NCBI GenBank assembly: GCA_037127255.1
Contig: JBANSL010000006.1
Span: forward strand, 86,848,107-86,912,106
Source of the DNA: Persicaria tinctoria
Lineage: Eukaryota > Streptophyta > Magnoliopsida > Caryophyllales > Polygonaceae
Reading direction: 5' to 3'
DNA length: 64,000 nt
Shown here: piece by piece, positions 34,352 to 45,767 of the stretch
Numbering within the stretch: position 1 is the stretch's first letter
How the letters are laid out: the number at the start of each line of letters is the position of its first letter
Position numbers and translations under genes: made by a program
The notes under the pieces: generated by a model
Told to the model about the DNA's origin: nothing
Database searches by the model: none
Seen by the model: only the letters and a program-made list of their open reading frames with translations

Positions 34352-35989
34352 CGCGACATCCAGATTCGCGCAAGACAACTTTCAATTTTCCCTTCCTTCT
34401 ATCAGGTAAACCACATTTGAAAACCTAGAAATCCTTCTTTCAATTCTAATGGAATTTCAATCCTTCTTTCAATCATCTGCTTTCATATTTGTTTTTTATT
34501 TTTATTTTTCAATATTTCATTGTTGATTTAATTTTCCTTGCCGAATCGAAGTTGGAGGGAGATGTTGAGCATCATGGATGCCTAAATGCCTGACTGTGTG
34601 TCTGGTTAACATAGATCTCCCCTTCCCTTTCGATAGTTTGGAACTGAGGACAGGTTGGGCACCAGAGCTTGTTGCATTGACCAACATATATGTCTTGACT
34701 CTTGAGTATAAAGAGTTCATCTGACGGCAGACATAGGTATGGTCATTTTAGTATTTGCTAAAAACCTAATTGACATGTAGCAAGATGTAGAAGAAAGTGA
34801 GCTCTTGTCCTGTGACTGAGATTGATGTTCATTAGTCTTGAACTTAAATAATTTCAGCTTATGCTAGTGAGCTTTCTTTTTTCCATTTTTGAAGCGCACA
34901 TAACAAAACATAGAGATTTGTTGAAATATGATAAGCTATATGAGTAATCTTATTAACATAATGAATACTATAGGCATACATTTATAATTTTTATTTATAA
35001 ATGTTGCCTTCTTTTTCTCTTGGACATGTACTGAAGTATCGAAATTTTATGTAATTGAATTGAATTTTAGATTTATAATTGTTATTGACAAATGTTGCCT
35101 GCCTTTTCTCTTGGACATTGTACTTAGGTATTGAACTTTATGTCATTGAATTGAATTTTAGATTCTATTTGCTTCCAACATATTGCCATTTGATTCGAAT
35201 GGTAGTATATATGTAGCCAAGTTTCTTCTGATTATATGGGGTTTGTTGTTCAGTAAAGTATAAAGCCTTTCTTATTCTCAATATATATGGTATGCCTTGC
35301 GACTTCTTGTTTTTCTGTGCCAAGCCCAGCTCAACCATTTGGTCCGAAAGACTTGGCATGGAGAATGGTTTGTTAATGCTACTTGTTTATCATCCATTTT
35401 CATGTTTCCCCTCCAAATGTATTGTTCATACAGAATTAGTTTACTTGTTTAAATTATGTTATATGTTGTATTCTGTTTGAAATACTTGATTGCAAATAAT
35501 TTGTGCGTGTTTGCATCTTATCAACTCCTAATAGTTGTATGCTTATTCATCTCAATGTAAGTATATTGAAGAGACTAACTTCATTTCATACTGAAATTTG
35601 GGACAGAGCTGGCAAGTTGGTGAATATCAAGCTTCATGTCAGGCGGTCTCAATGTGTGGTAAAGGAGTCAAGATCCCAGTGTATTTGCGATTGCAGACGT
35701 CCTAACTTTACTACTGTATCTACACAAGGTCTCTTGATTGTCTCGAATTTGCTCCTGTTGCTACAAGCTTAACCCAACTTTTGTTACAGGCAATCTCTAC
35801 TCAATTATTGTTAATGATTCTATTTTTCTGTCAACAGGCTACTCAGGGAAGTGTTGTCTTAAACATTCTCTAAATATTCAGAAGGTAAGAGTCAGAAAAT
35901 TGCTGCCTTTACTCTTGTTCTAGCATCTTTTTTAACTCAAGTGACTTTTTTTATGTGTTTGTGAACAACTTTTCCTTCAATGATTGAAG
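34352..35989 (+). other. unclassified spacer (copy 2)
   Basis: Duplicate of 6193-7830. No gene recognised; only scattered single-base differences from copy 1. Confidence 0.4.
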
Positions 35990-36039
35990 GCTACAATGAA
36001 GAGATATCTACATCTAAGCTATCTGGTGGAGCTCGCTAT
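35990..36039 (+). pseudogene. possible dynamin-related GTPase exon fragment (copy 2)
   Basis: Identical in sense to 7831-7880: GYNEEISTSKLSGGAR. A single short motif supports the call. Confidence 0.45.
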
Positions 36040-36095
36040 GAAAGGCAACATTTTATTTGACCCGTGTTGATGCCTTGGATCAGGAAAATACACAT

Positions 36096-36692
36096 GTAAA
36101 TGTCAGTCAAGATCTTCTGGCAGGTACTATCCTTATTTGCACAAGTCCCGGGTTAATTCACTTGCTTCTTCGTGTATTGTAATTGTAAATTTGTAACTTT
36201 TGCAATGTTAACTATATTAGGTTCATACTTTACTGAAAGGCTTGGAGAAAATTGCAGCTTGTGCAGACATCCCTATAAGTTAGTTTGTGGAGATTTTGAT
36301 TCAACTCCTGGAAGGTTAATTGGTCGTTTTAGTTAGGGCATCTAGCTTTTGTTTACTATTCTAGTTTGACATAATACACCAGTGACTGAAAATTTATGAT
36401 TAAACTAAATTGCAGTGATGCCCATGGCCCATGCTCTTCTTGCAATAGGAAAGGTTGACTCTTTACACCTCGATTTAGCAGTAGACCTCCTGGGCATCTT
36501 GCGTCCTCATTCAAAGTTGTCACACCAACTACCATTGGTACATTGACAGTTTTTTACTCCAAAGCATTCATATTTCTTTAGTCATGTATCCTTATTGCCA
36601 TAAATTGATACGTTTTTTGGAATTATAGGTTAGCGCATACTCTTCCTTTGCTAGAGGAATGGGGACGCATTCAGAGCAGCAGAGGAGGAGAT
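36096..36692 (+). pseudogene. CCR4: captured CCR4-type deadenylase gene fragment (copy 2)
   Basis: Counterpart of 7937-8533 with the same four blocks (NTHVNV; HTLLKGLEKIAACADIP; GILRPHSKLSHQLPL; VSAYSSFARGMG) and the same frame breaks. One visible difference just before the second block is cttTACTGAA for ctttGCTGAA (LL>LLY-type change). Confidence 0.85.
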
Positions 36693-36839
36693 TACTGCTG
36701 AATATGGTGATTACTGCTGAAGATGGTGAGTTGTAAGTTCAGAAAAAAGGAGCTTATATTAGAGAGAAAACATAATAGTGTGGTTCTTTGAAATCTAAGC
36801 TTACCACGTTCTAAGTTGACTCTTATCACTAACCTGCAG

Positions 36840-36940
36840 CAAGATTGGCCATAGAAGCCGGTTCAGCCGGGATCATAGTTTCTAACCATGGAGCTCGCTA
36901 ACTGGATTATGTACCTGCAAAAATCACGGCTTTTAAGGAG
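36840..36940 (+). pseudogene. GLO: captured glycolate oxidase exon fragment (copy 2)
   Basis: ARLAIEAGSAGIIVSNHGAR-stop-LDYVPA, the same TAA as in copy 1. Ala in EAGSAG is the family form. It abuts the CACTA arm at 36943. Confidence 0.85.
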
Positions 36941-36942
36941 GT

Positions 36943-39658
36943 ATAATCTATCGTAAGAAATATGTACATAACTGGTGTAGATTATTTAGACGATGTCTAT
37001 AATGATACTAACATCTGTTTTTATATAATCATTTGATTTCATAGCTATTGAAGCACAACACTCTTAATCTATAATCCAATGTTTTTTCATTCGATACACA
37101 TCACCCTCTGTTCATATAATAAGATTTTGCAAATGACGTCGTACTTTAATGAACCTATACATAAGATAAATATGAAATCGTCATTTATAAATATTTTACA
37201 AATGATAGTACTTAAAAGATACACTTTTACCAATCAAGCACTCTCCAACCGGACTTGGAGAGTGCTCTCATCACCAAAAATAACCAAGTAATGAGATAGA
37301 ATACAAAGTAATGAAATTAAATTAGAAGATTAACTTGGCATGATTTTATTTGGTTCATTGAGTTGCCTGTAGTTGCTTTAACCTAGTTCATCCGGCCTCA
37401 CCGGCAAAAATACCATGTTAAAATCTTCGAATTAAATTAGAAGACTTGCTTGTTTTAACCTTGTCGCACCTGCAAAACACACAAAGTTAATTTTCTTCAA
37501 ATTTTGCAGCAAACATTGCAAAGAACTACTCAAGAAAACAAAACCTGAAATTGGTAAAGACTAAAGACGAAACAAGAAGCTGATTCTTTGGCCACTTGCA
37601 AATTGTAATCATTCTGTTGGTCCTCCTCTGTCATGGAATATGTGCATAATTGAACCAACCGAAGGTAATTCAATTGTTTGTTGTTCAGGTTACTATGTGA
37701 AATCTTAAACATAAGAAATACACCATTGAAATGAATCAAATCAATTATGCAAATGGTACATTACCTGAAGTGAAGCACTACATAGGAAAAATTGTTGCTT
37801 CAAACGTAAAAGCTTTCCATCTTCTGTGCTTCAAACGTAAAAGCTTTCCATCTTCTATAGCATCTCCTGGATAGAGAACATCGCAAATCTGCAAAATCAG
37901 CATAAACAAAATTATGTGCAATTTTCACCGTGAAAATAATTTATGTGGGTGGAATATTTCACAAAATCAAATTCAAATAATAAGACCATGTGTGATACCT
38001 GCTAAGCATGTATGACCTCTCCACCAACCCATCTCTGTCTGAAACATAATTTCAAGACATCAATAACACTTGAATATCAATACATCCATGTGAAGAAGGA
38101 TTACAAATCCTAGACAATCAGAGATTCCATCCTTGACACGTATGGTGATATAATAACAGATGGACATTACACAATGAGTCAAATAGATGAGATCAAGGGC
38201 AGAAAAATCAGTGACTTACAATCCATCAGGATTGACCTGAACATGACCAAAGAATTGAACTGGAAATACCACATCATGCCTGACAAGTTCCCAAGGACTG
38301 AATTTCTGGAGAACATATAGGAAACATGTGTTGGCATAACTCCGTAAAATTCTAATCGTAAACAATACTGTCAACTTAAACCCCTGTGTTGTGTGCTGTC
38401 AAAACCGTCTAATTCTTGATCTAACACCAGACAATCTACCACCCCTTACCTCAAAATCAAAGTTCCTATAGCTAATGAAAAGTGAAAACCAATTCTTCAG
38501 AATTCAGTTGAAACGTGAGTATTAAACACCATCCAGAGCATGAGAAAATTTCAAACTACATGTAAAAAATTAAAAATAGATAGGAGCCCATCTGATACAT
38601 CACCATCAACACCCTATATCAAAAACCACATGAATAGTCCTAGTCAATGTTCCATTATGTCTCTGAAATAAAAAGGGATCCAAAAGTACGTGTATTATTT
38701 AAACAAACACGTGCTTTATAGTAGCTAACATACGCACTTACAAAAACATATACATGCTTTTCTATCTCAATGGGCAACATAAAGGACCTAAAAAAGCAAC
38801 AAATCGGTACATATATATTAGAAGATATATTCACATACAACGTGTGTGTAGTATCAATATCGATCTCAGTTTCAATTCGATCTATATATTTGTAAAAACC
38901 TAATTAAAAATAAGAAGAAAAACAATGTTAATTTTGCACAGAACTATTGAGAACATGTAAGGATTTTTTGTTGCCCGGTTTCCAAATAGCTCTGGTTGTA
39001 CGTTCTACATTCTAAAGCAAACCACCTATCTACTGTCCCTATATTCCATGTCAGTTCAAGAAAACTAGCAACAATGGTCCAAAAAGTAATAACTTTATGA
39101 CAGTAATTTTAGCAATCAAGAGAAGGTTGTGCTTGTAACTACAACTGATATAGAAGATAACCATAATGGGTCTGATAGTAATTTGTTTGATACAGAATAT
39201 ATGCTACTATACATGCTTACGCTAAGAAACCAGTTAATGAGCTTATTTAGTATCCGGCTTCTCATATCAACATTCATGCCTAAGGGTGGTTCAAGGGTAC
39301 CTCTATCAAATGCCGACCATATAGGTTTTAGAGCCAAAGAACCACTGCGCTAGACATTTATCAAATGCAGACCACATTGCCTAAGGGTGGGACTTTTATA
39401 GCTAAATAAACACTATTTTAAAATCATAAAATAACAAATAGAAACACAAGATAAGGAAACATGGGTTCAATAGAAAAAACATACAATCTGGAACCTTCCA
39501 AGCATCCCGGGGATACTGGTTGGGCAGACAATGAACATTAGGACACCCAAATACGATTTTCAAAATCATTGCAAATAAGCTGAATAAGAACAACATACTA
39601 GGTACACAAGGGTTTACTTTAATCATTATGGCCACAAATAAAAACAATCAACAAAGTA
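36943..39658. repeat. right arm of long inverted repeat, copy 2 (R2)
   Basis: Reverse complement of 26562-29375. The duplex would be interrupted only by small differences and the ~110-bp gap near the loop. Confidence 0.93.
37765..38305 (-). pseudogene. PHS: captured alpha-glucan phosphorylase fragment (R2)
   Basis: Exon blocks 38305-38220, 38038-37999 and 37888-37765, with the same defects as the other copies. Confidence 0.8.
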
Positions 39659-39765
39659 GAAGGCATATGAAAAAGAAATGATGAAGGATTTACCTTGCCA
39701 GCTTTAATTGGAACATTGTCATCCATAGTCATTGGCTCCCCTGTAACTGGGCATTTCCCATAGTC
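39488..39765 (-). pseudogene. PRP19: captured PRP19 fragment (R2)
   Basis: U-box-end exon at 39765-39694 ([19 protein letters not shown]) and IPGMLGRFQ exon at 39520-39488, with the intron kept. Confidence 0.82.
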
Positions 39766-41214
39766 CTAAGACATAAAATGGCAGATATGAGGTCAGGTGG
39801 TAGGCATAAAAGAGGAAAAAGAAGGCAAAACCTCACATGACAGCAAGTGGTATCCAGAACATATACTTGTTGCAATTACATGAATATTTCCATAGGTAAC
39901 GTCGAGGGGATATTGCCTCAAGAATTAAGTAATAACATATTGTAGAACACATCTCTTTCTTCTATTCACTCATGTAAACGAATATTCCCTCCAGAATTAA
40001 GCAACTACAAGAGTGGCTTACTATCACTACATACCTCTTGGCTATTACTCATACAGTCAATTTGTCAAAGATAATGACGACAGCATGGTTGGCGACAGAT
40101 GCAATTTCTGCCTCCTAAAATAATACTAAAAACATCACAATGACAAAGATAGGTATCAAGGCTTGTAAAGATCAAAGACAACATAAGAGATGTGTAGTAT
40201 ACAAGAACGAGAAGCACAAGAACAAGTACACTGCAAACACTTCAAAATATCTACCAAAACACATAAAAAAAAAGAATTATTGAATGGATTAACTAGAACA
40301 GGAAACCTGGTACAAAGTAAGCAACAATCGGTAGAAGGCTATATATATCAAACTAATAAAGAAGGATTACTCTCAGTCACCATATGGATTTTCCAAAAAA
40401 ATGTGCACTTATGTCAAAGAAATAAGGCATGAATGAATTCATAAAAAAAAATGCATGAATAAAAATATCATAAAAGCCATAGGAGACACATACAAAATCC
40501 AAAGCAAAACACATAGACACCTTAGAATAAGAAAAAACTAAGCCACAATTATTAATAGAAAAAGCTTCTGATAAACATTCACAATTAATTTACACAAATT
40601 CAAGAAAATAATCCCCTTGTTGGTATTAGGGAAATATTGAGAGTTCAATATCTCAACCAAATGCACATACCTTTCAGCCTAAACATCCAGATTTCCATCA
40701 TCATTTTCATTTCCCTGCATTTAAAAAATGAATTAGCACAAGCTATGCCGATGTATATCATCCAAACCATTCTCTGAAATGCAAAACCGAACCTTCTTTT
40801 GTGTCGTGTGAATAGAGGTGTGAATGAGAGAAGAAAAAATCATATTTGAAACCTCGTATCTATGGATAGAAGAAATTGGTAGGAAAAGGGTTGATAGATC
40901 TATATCCAGCAGGAGTCTATGGGGCCGATTTGGAGTGGAGGGGAGAACGAGGAAGGTTGCAAGTGAGGGGAGAACGAGAGGTGGCAGCGGTCTCTGCAGG
41001 AGAGATAAAATGAGAGAGCGGAGAGATCTAACAGAAGTCGGGGAAGATAAGACGCGACGGTGGTTCTCACAGAGGTATTGGACGGAGAGAGGCGAAGTGG
41101 TGGTGCTGTCGGCGGCGGAGGCTCGATAGTGAGCACCGGGACAGAAGGTGGTGGTGTTGATCTTAGCGGAGGTCACTAGTGGTAAGGAGCCAAGGAGGAG
41201 AGTAGCGTCAGCTT

Positions 41215-41687
41215 AGGGATTTGGCGAAAAGATGGAGATGGGTGAGAAGAAGGCGACTTTAGGGATCTGGCGAAAAGATGGAGATGGGTGAGGAAAAGGC
41301 GACTTGATGGTGTTGTTAGAGGCGTAAGTCCGGCGATGTGGTGGTGCTGTTGAAGGCGTAGGTCCGGCGACAACAGCAGTTCGGTGAGATCTAGGGTTTG
41401 TTGGGAGCCTTCTTACTCATCTAGTCTGGTGGCAGTAGTAGGAGGCCGAGATCTAGGGTTCGGCGAGATCTAGGGCGGAAGTGGCGGTGGCGGCGGCGGT
41501 GGTGGTGGTGACATCCAGGCGGGGTGAGATAGACAAAGTGGGGAGAAAGAGAGGTTTGGTGAACTTTGGTCAATCTGTTCACACAAGAATGGGTATAGCT
41601 CTATTTTCACCAAGTATGGGCTGGTGTTTGAAAAAAAAATGGGTATAGCTCTATTTTCACCAAGTATGGGCAGGTGTTTGAAAAGAA
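41215..41687. repeat. two short tandem duplications near CACTA terminus (copy 2)
   Basis: 46-bp x2 at 41215-41306 and 50-bp x2 at 41588-41687, as in copy 1. Between them is GC-rich sequence with GATCTAGGGTT motifs and a CCG-type run at 41478-41510. Confidence 0.85.
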
Positions 41688-41909
41688 ATTCCAAGTATGG
41701 ACGGGTTCAAACACTTACAAATTTTCGTTGGGAACGCGTTTTAATTTTTTTTAAATCAACTATTTAACATCTGTTAAAAATTTCAACGGTTGTCTTAAGT
41801 TTTTTTAACATCACCAATTTGTTAGTTGATGTAATAGCTTAATTTAACATCGGTTGCTTTTTTGACAGACTTAAATCATGTGATATCTAATTACAGTATT
41901 CTAATAGTG

Positions 41910-42743
41910 ACATCCACCATGAAGACTTCACTCGGCCAACACTCGGTACACACTCGGTCCATCCTCACGTCGAGTGCTATGTCGAGTGGATTCAAGGCCC
42001 ATGTCGAGTACCTCTTGTGTTTGGGCCGGTTCACCTATTTCATTAATTAAGTTGTTATTTTATGTAACTAGATTTAATAAGTTGCAAGAATTATATCTCC
42101 TATTGATTAATTCTTGTCCATTAAGTTATTTATCTTCTATCTTGCTTAGGTTTGAGTTATCTTTAGGTTATTTTGATTTACCTTTATCAACCTAAATTTT
42201 ATCTTGCATGATTAGAATTGGTTGTTAGTTTTCTATTTAAAAAATGTAGTTCTCTTTGAATTAATTATATTGAATAGAATTGAGGAACCCCTTTATTAAT
42301 TAAAGGGTTCTTCGATTTCAATACCAAAAGCTCTATTGCTCTTGTGTTCTATCACCCTTCGGTACCCAAACACCATCATCGTTACCTTGTTCCTTGATGG
42401 AACCCAAAACCATACACAACCCTAAACACCGAAACCGTCGCAAGAAGAGAGACCCCGACCCTTGGTGACACTCGCGACCATCTTCGCTCACAGTGGATGT
42501 GAGGCATCCCCAGCACCCTCGACTCTCGTCTTCGCTCTCTCGCCCTCGCAATCCCCACGCACCTAATCACTTTGGCGTCTTCGCTCACGAGCATCTTCGC
42601 CACCAGCGAGCAGAGTCCAGCTGCTTCGCCTTCGCAACTGGTGTCTTTCTCGCCTACACGGGTCGGTGCCCTGAGGAGCGTCCGCTCCTGCGTGTCCGTG
42701 TCTGACTTCAACGAGCGCTCCTAGATCCTCGGCGCATCACTCC
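41910..42743. other. unclassified host sequence (copy 2)
   Basis: Duplicate of 17450-18283, with CACTCGG/GTCGAGTG motifs near 41925-42010. No gene seen. It ends in the target duplication ACTCC (42739-42743). Confidence 0.5.
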
Positions 42744-45261
42744 TGTAAAGACCGGAATTTAATTAATATTTATAAAATATCCGTAGGATAATCCGAATAT
42801 TATCCTCCCTTATGATTATGAAAACCCGGAAAATTTAAAAAAAAAATTATGCCTAGCTTTACATGGATTTAATGACGGAAAAATATGCCCAAGCCACTTT
42901 TCTCGTATCTTATAAACGTAACGGATTTTAAGCCCAAGCCACTTTTCTCGTATCTTATAAACGTAACGGATTTTAACGCTTCGCGAGCTCGGGTTTTACA
43001 TTATGTTAAAGAGGTCATCCACCCAAATTGCTCAACATTGATCCACCAAACCCTTGACTTGTGGCTTGCTTGTGAATGTAGACATTCACCCACTCCCATC
43101 TCTTCATCCCATCATCACCCATGCTTTGACACATGAAGCCAACCACCCCTCTCCTCTATAAGCCTGACCCCAAGACTCATGAGGAGCTCATCCAAAGAAG
43201 CCCCACCGTCACTTGAGAGGAGAGAGAGAGAGAGAAGGAGAGCCTTGCTCCATTTTAGGTCCATTTTGGACAGCCTTCACAAGAAATAGCATAACTCCCT
43301 CCATACTCATCCAAATTGAGCAAACTCGGTGGCCATGGATCTGCCTTGAACCCGGCTTTCCATACATATCTCAAACACAAAAATCCAAGGTCTTTTGCCC
43401 AGCCAAAATCGTCCATCTTTGAAGCTGCAGAAAACTGTTTTTGAAGGGTCTTGAGAGTTTGACTTGATTTCTTGGTAAGAACCCTTCCTTTCTTCCAAAA
43501 CTGAGTTCCAACATGTTTTATAACTCCTTTTCTTCAACTTTGAGTAAGAATCTAAATCATGTTTTGGGATTGTTTGTGACAAAATGGCAAGGTGTTTGAA
43601 AGGTGTTCCGAGGGACTCCCGAGGGTGTTCTTGAGTCGTTTGTGTGGGATTCTTCGAAGGTAATCCCTCATCCGCCTTCCCTCTCTCTGGGAATAGATCT
43701 TGTGTGCTTGGAAAGGGCTTAGGAAGTGGAGCCTCTATGTGTTTTTGGTTGCGTTTTGTAGCAAACGTCAAGAGACAAAATGGATATATGTGCCTCTGTA
43801 ATTTGGACTTTAATTCCAATCCAACGGTCTGATTCGACTGAAATCTTAATATGATGTTCATGGGAATGTTATCTAACTGTCCTTCAAATATTAGGTCGAT
43901 CCAACGGTTGGATCAAGAGTTATTATAATTTTAGTAACCAGTGTTTATAATGACTCGGTTAGAAAACTTGGTTAAGGGAATGCTAAGAATATAGTTAAAT
44001 ATGTGATGGCATAACCGAAACTTAGAGCATATAAAATACAGAAATGAAGTATACCCATAACTTGGCTTATGATCCGATAAGAAGAAAATCGATTATGTGA
44101 TAATACGATATAGATTATAACTGGTTAAGTCCGGATCACTTAACCAAATTGTGTAATCTATAGAATCGTGAACCTCATGTGGATGTATGTTGATTATTAG
44201 GTTGGGTACCATGCATTAGAATACCACCTAATGAATGCTTAATGAAATTAATAGGCTCTTGTTGATTGGATCCTTGGTTGTGCACTTTATTGCTTGCTTA
44301 TTCTCCGGCCTCCAGGTAAGTCCCCTGGACTTACTCATGATGGATTTATGTGATACTCTTTGTCTTATCGAGAGTCTTCATGCATCACGCGACCTAGTAA
44401 CATGTTTAGGAATATAAACCGGTAATATGACGTAGGATGAACTTAGTAAATCCAATAATTCATATGTATGCTATGTGTCTATGGTAGGACGGCCGTCAAA
44501 ATCTAAATAAATGACTTATACTCGATGGAACACGAATGAAATGATGAAAGGCTTATGATGAGAAAGAATGAGTATGTTTGAGAAGGATGAGTACGTTTGA
44601 GAAGGATGAGTACGTTTGAGAAGGATGAGTACGTTTGAGAAGGATGATGATGATGATGATGATGATTATGATGATGATACGGGCCCTTGTGTGTTTATTT
44701 CGCATTTATATATATCTATACACTTGCTTATGTGTTGCATTTTGACATTCATGTAGTTTAAGTATGCCTCTTTATATGGCACGGAGTGTGCATATTTCCG
44801 ATGATTGGCCCCGATTTATTTCTTGTTTTTAGATTCAGGTACCCCTTACCCGATATGACTTACTGATGTGGATGGTTGTCGGGACAGACCTTTTGGACGA
44901 TTAGAGTGAGGGAGGCGCTTGACATTGGCACTCTTTTGCTCATACGTTTTATCGTTTTGACCCGGCGTGGCCGTGGCATTTTGTTGTATTTATGATTTCC
45001 TCTTTTATCTCTGTTCAAAACGTTTTCGCGATAGTCTAGGACAGATGAAGCCTCCAACGGGCTTACGATCTTTTGACAACTAAATCTTCCGCTTAAATGA
45101 ACCTAATAATAACTCGTACTCGGTCGTAAGATCCAAAGCTCACGGAAGAAGATCAAACTTCTTCTATAACGTTCCCCGATAATCTAGTATTCTGAACCTT
45201 ATTTACCTTCTAAGTAGGTTTATGGAGGTTAACTCGGGTACTTAAATTTCGGGTCGTTACA
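42744..45261 (+). repeat. 5' LTR of Tekay-type element (copy 2)
   Basis: 2518 bp, TGTAAAG...CGTTACA. It keeps the 23-bp segment that the 3' LTR lacks and has four 19-bp minisatellite units (about 44570-44645). Confidence 0.95.
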
Positions 45262-45265
45262 AAGT

Positions 45266-45278
45266 TGGTATAAGAGCC
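45266..45278 (+). promoter_or_regulatory. primer-binding site (tRNA-Met type, copy 2)
   Basis: TGGTATAAGAGCC just after the LTR, with the same one-base departure from the usual TGGTATCAGAGC as in copy 1. Confidence 0.88.
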
Positions 45279-45767
45279 AAGGTTGTTCGACCTGAGTACG
45301 CACGAGTTAAAAATTTAATTTTCAAAACCCGCCCACCGTTTTGGAAATTTTCAAGGATTTCGAAGTGTTTAAAGGGCAAAGATGAAAACCCTTTGGAAAA
45401 TGAAAATGGTTAGGATCTTTATAGACGAGAGATAGGATCGACGGGTAGAGACAAGGCGATAGGCATCATTAGAGATGTAGAAGGGTCCGGGTAGACTGCC
45501 TAGCTTTTCCTTACAGACGGGCCTGGAAGACTCCAAGGGAGCAACCAAGGTGGTTGGAGCAGGATAGGATTTAGAGGCGGGCTCGCCAAGCTATCCCTCG
45601 AAGAATAGCTATCTAGTTAGCTTCCGTGCGATATAAAACTGTGCCTGCGGGCCACCCCCTTGAAGGGATGTAATTATGTGAGATGAATGTGCCTGAGGGC
45701 CGTCTTCCTTGAAGAAGACGTTTTATTTAATTGTATATTGAGTACAGTTAAATGTCCAGTTGTTAGC

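Larger units (their letters stand above)
36943..41909 (-). mobile_element. CACTA element, second copy with opposite terminus (copy 2 right arm)
   Basis: Counterpart of 8784-17449 without the 3.7-kb tandem duplication, and so the simplest view of the element: 4.97 kb from the CACTATTAG end (41909 on the minus strand) to the truncation at 36943. Adding the ~390 bp found only beside the other terminus (29376-29764) suggests an original element of about 5.4 kb. Confidence 0.75.
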
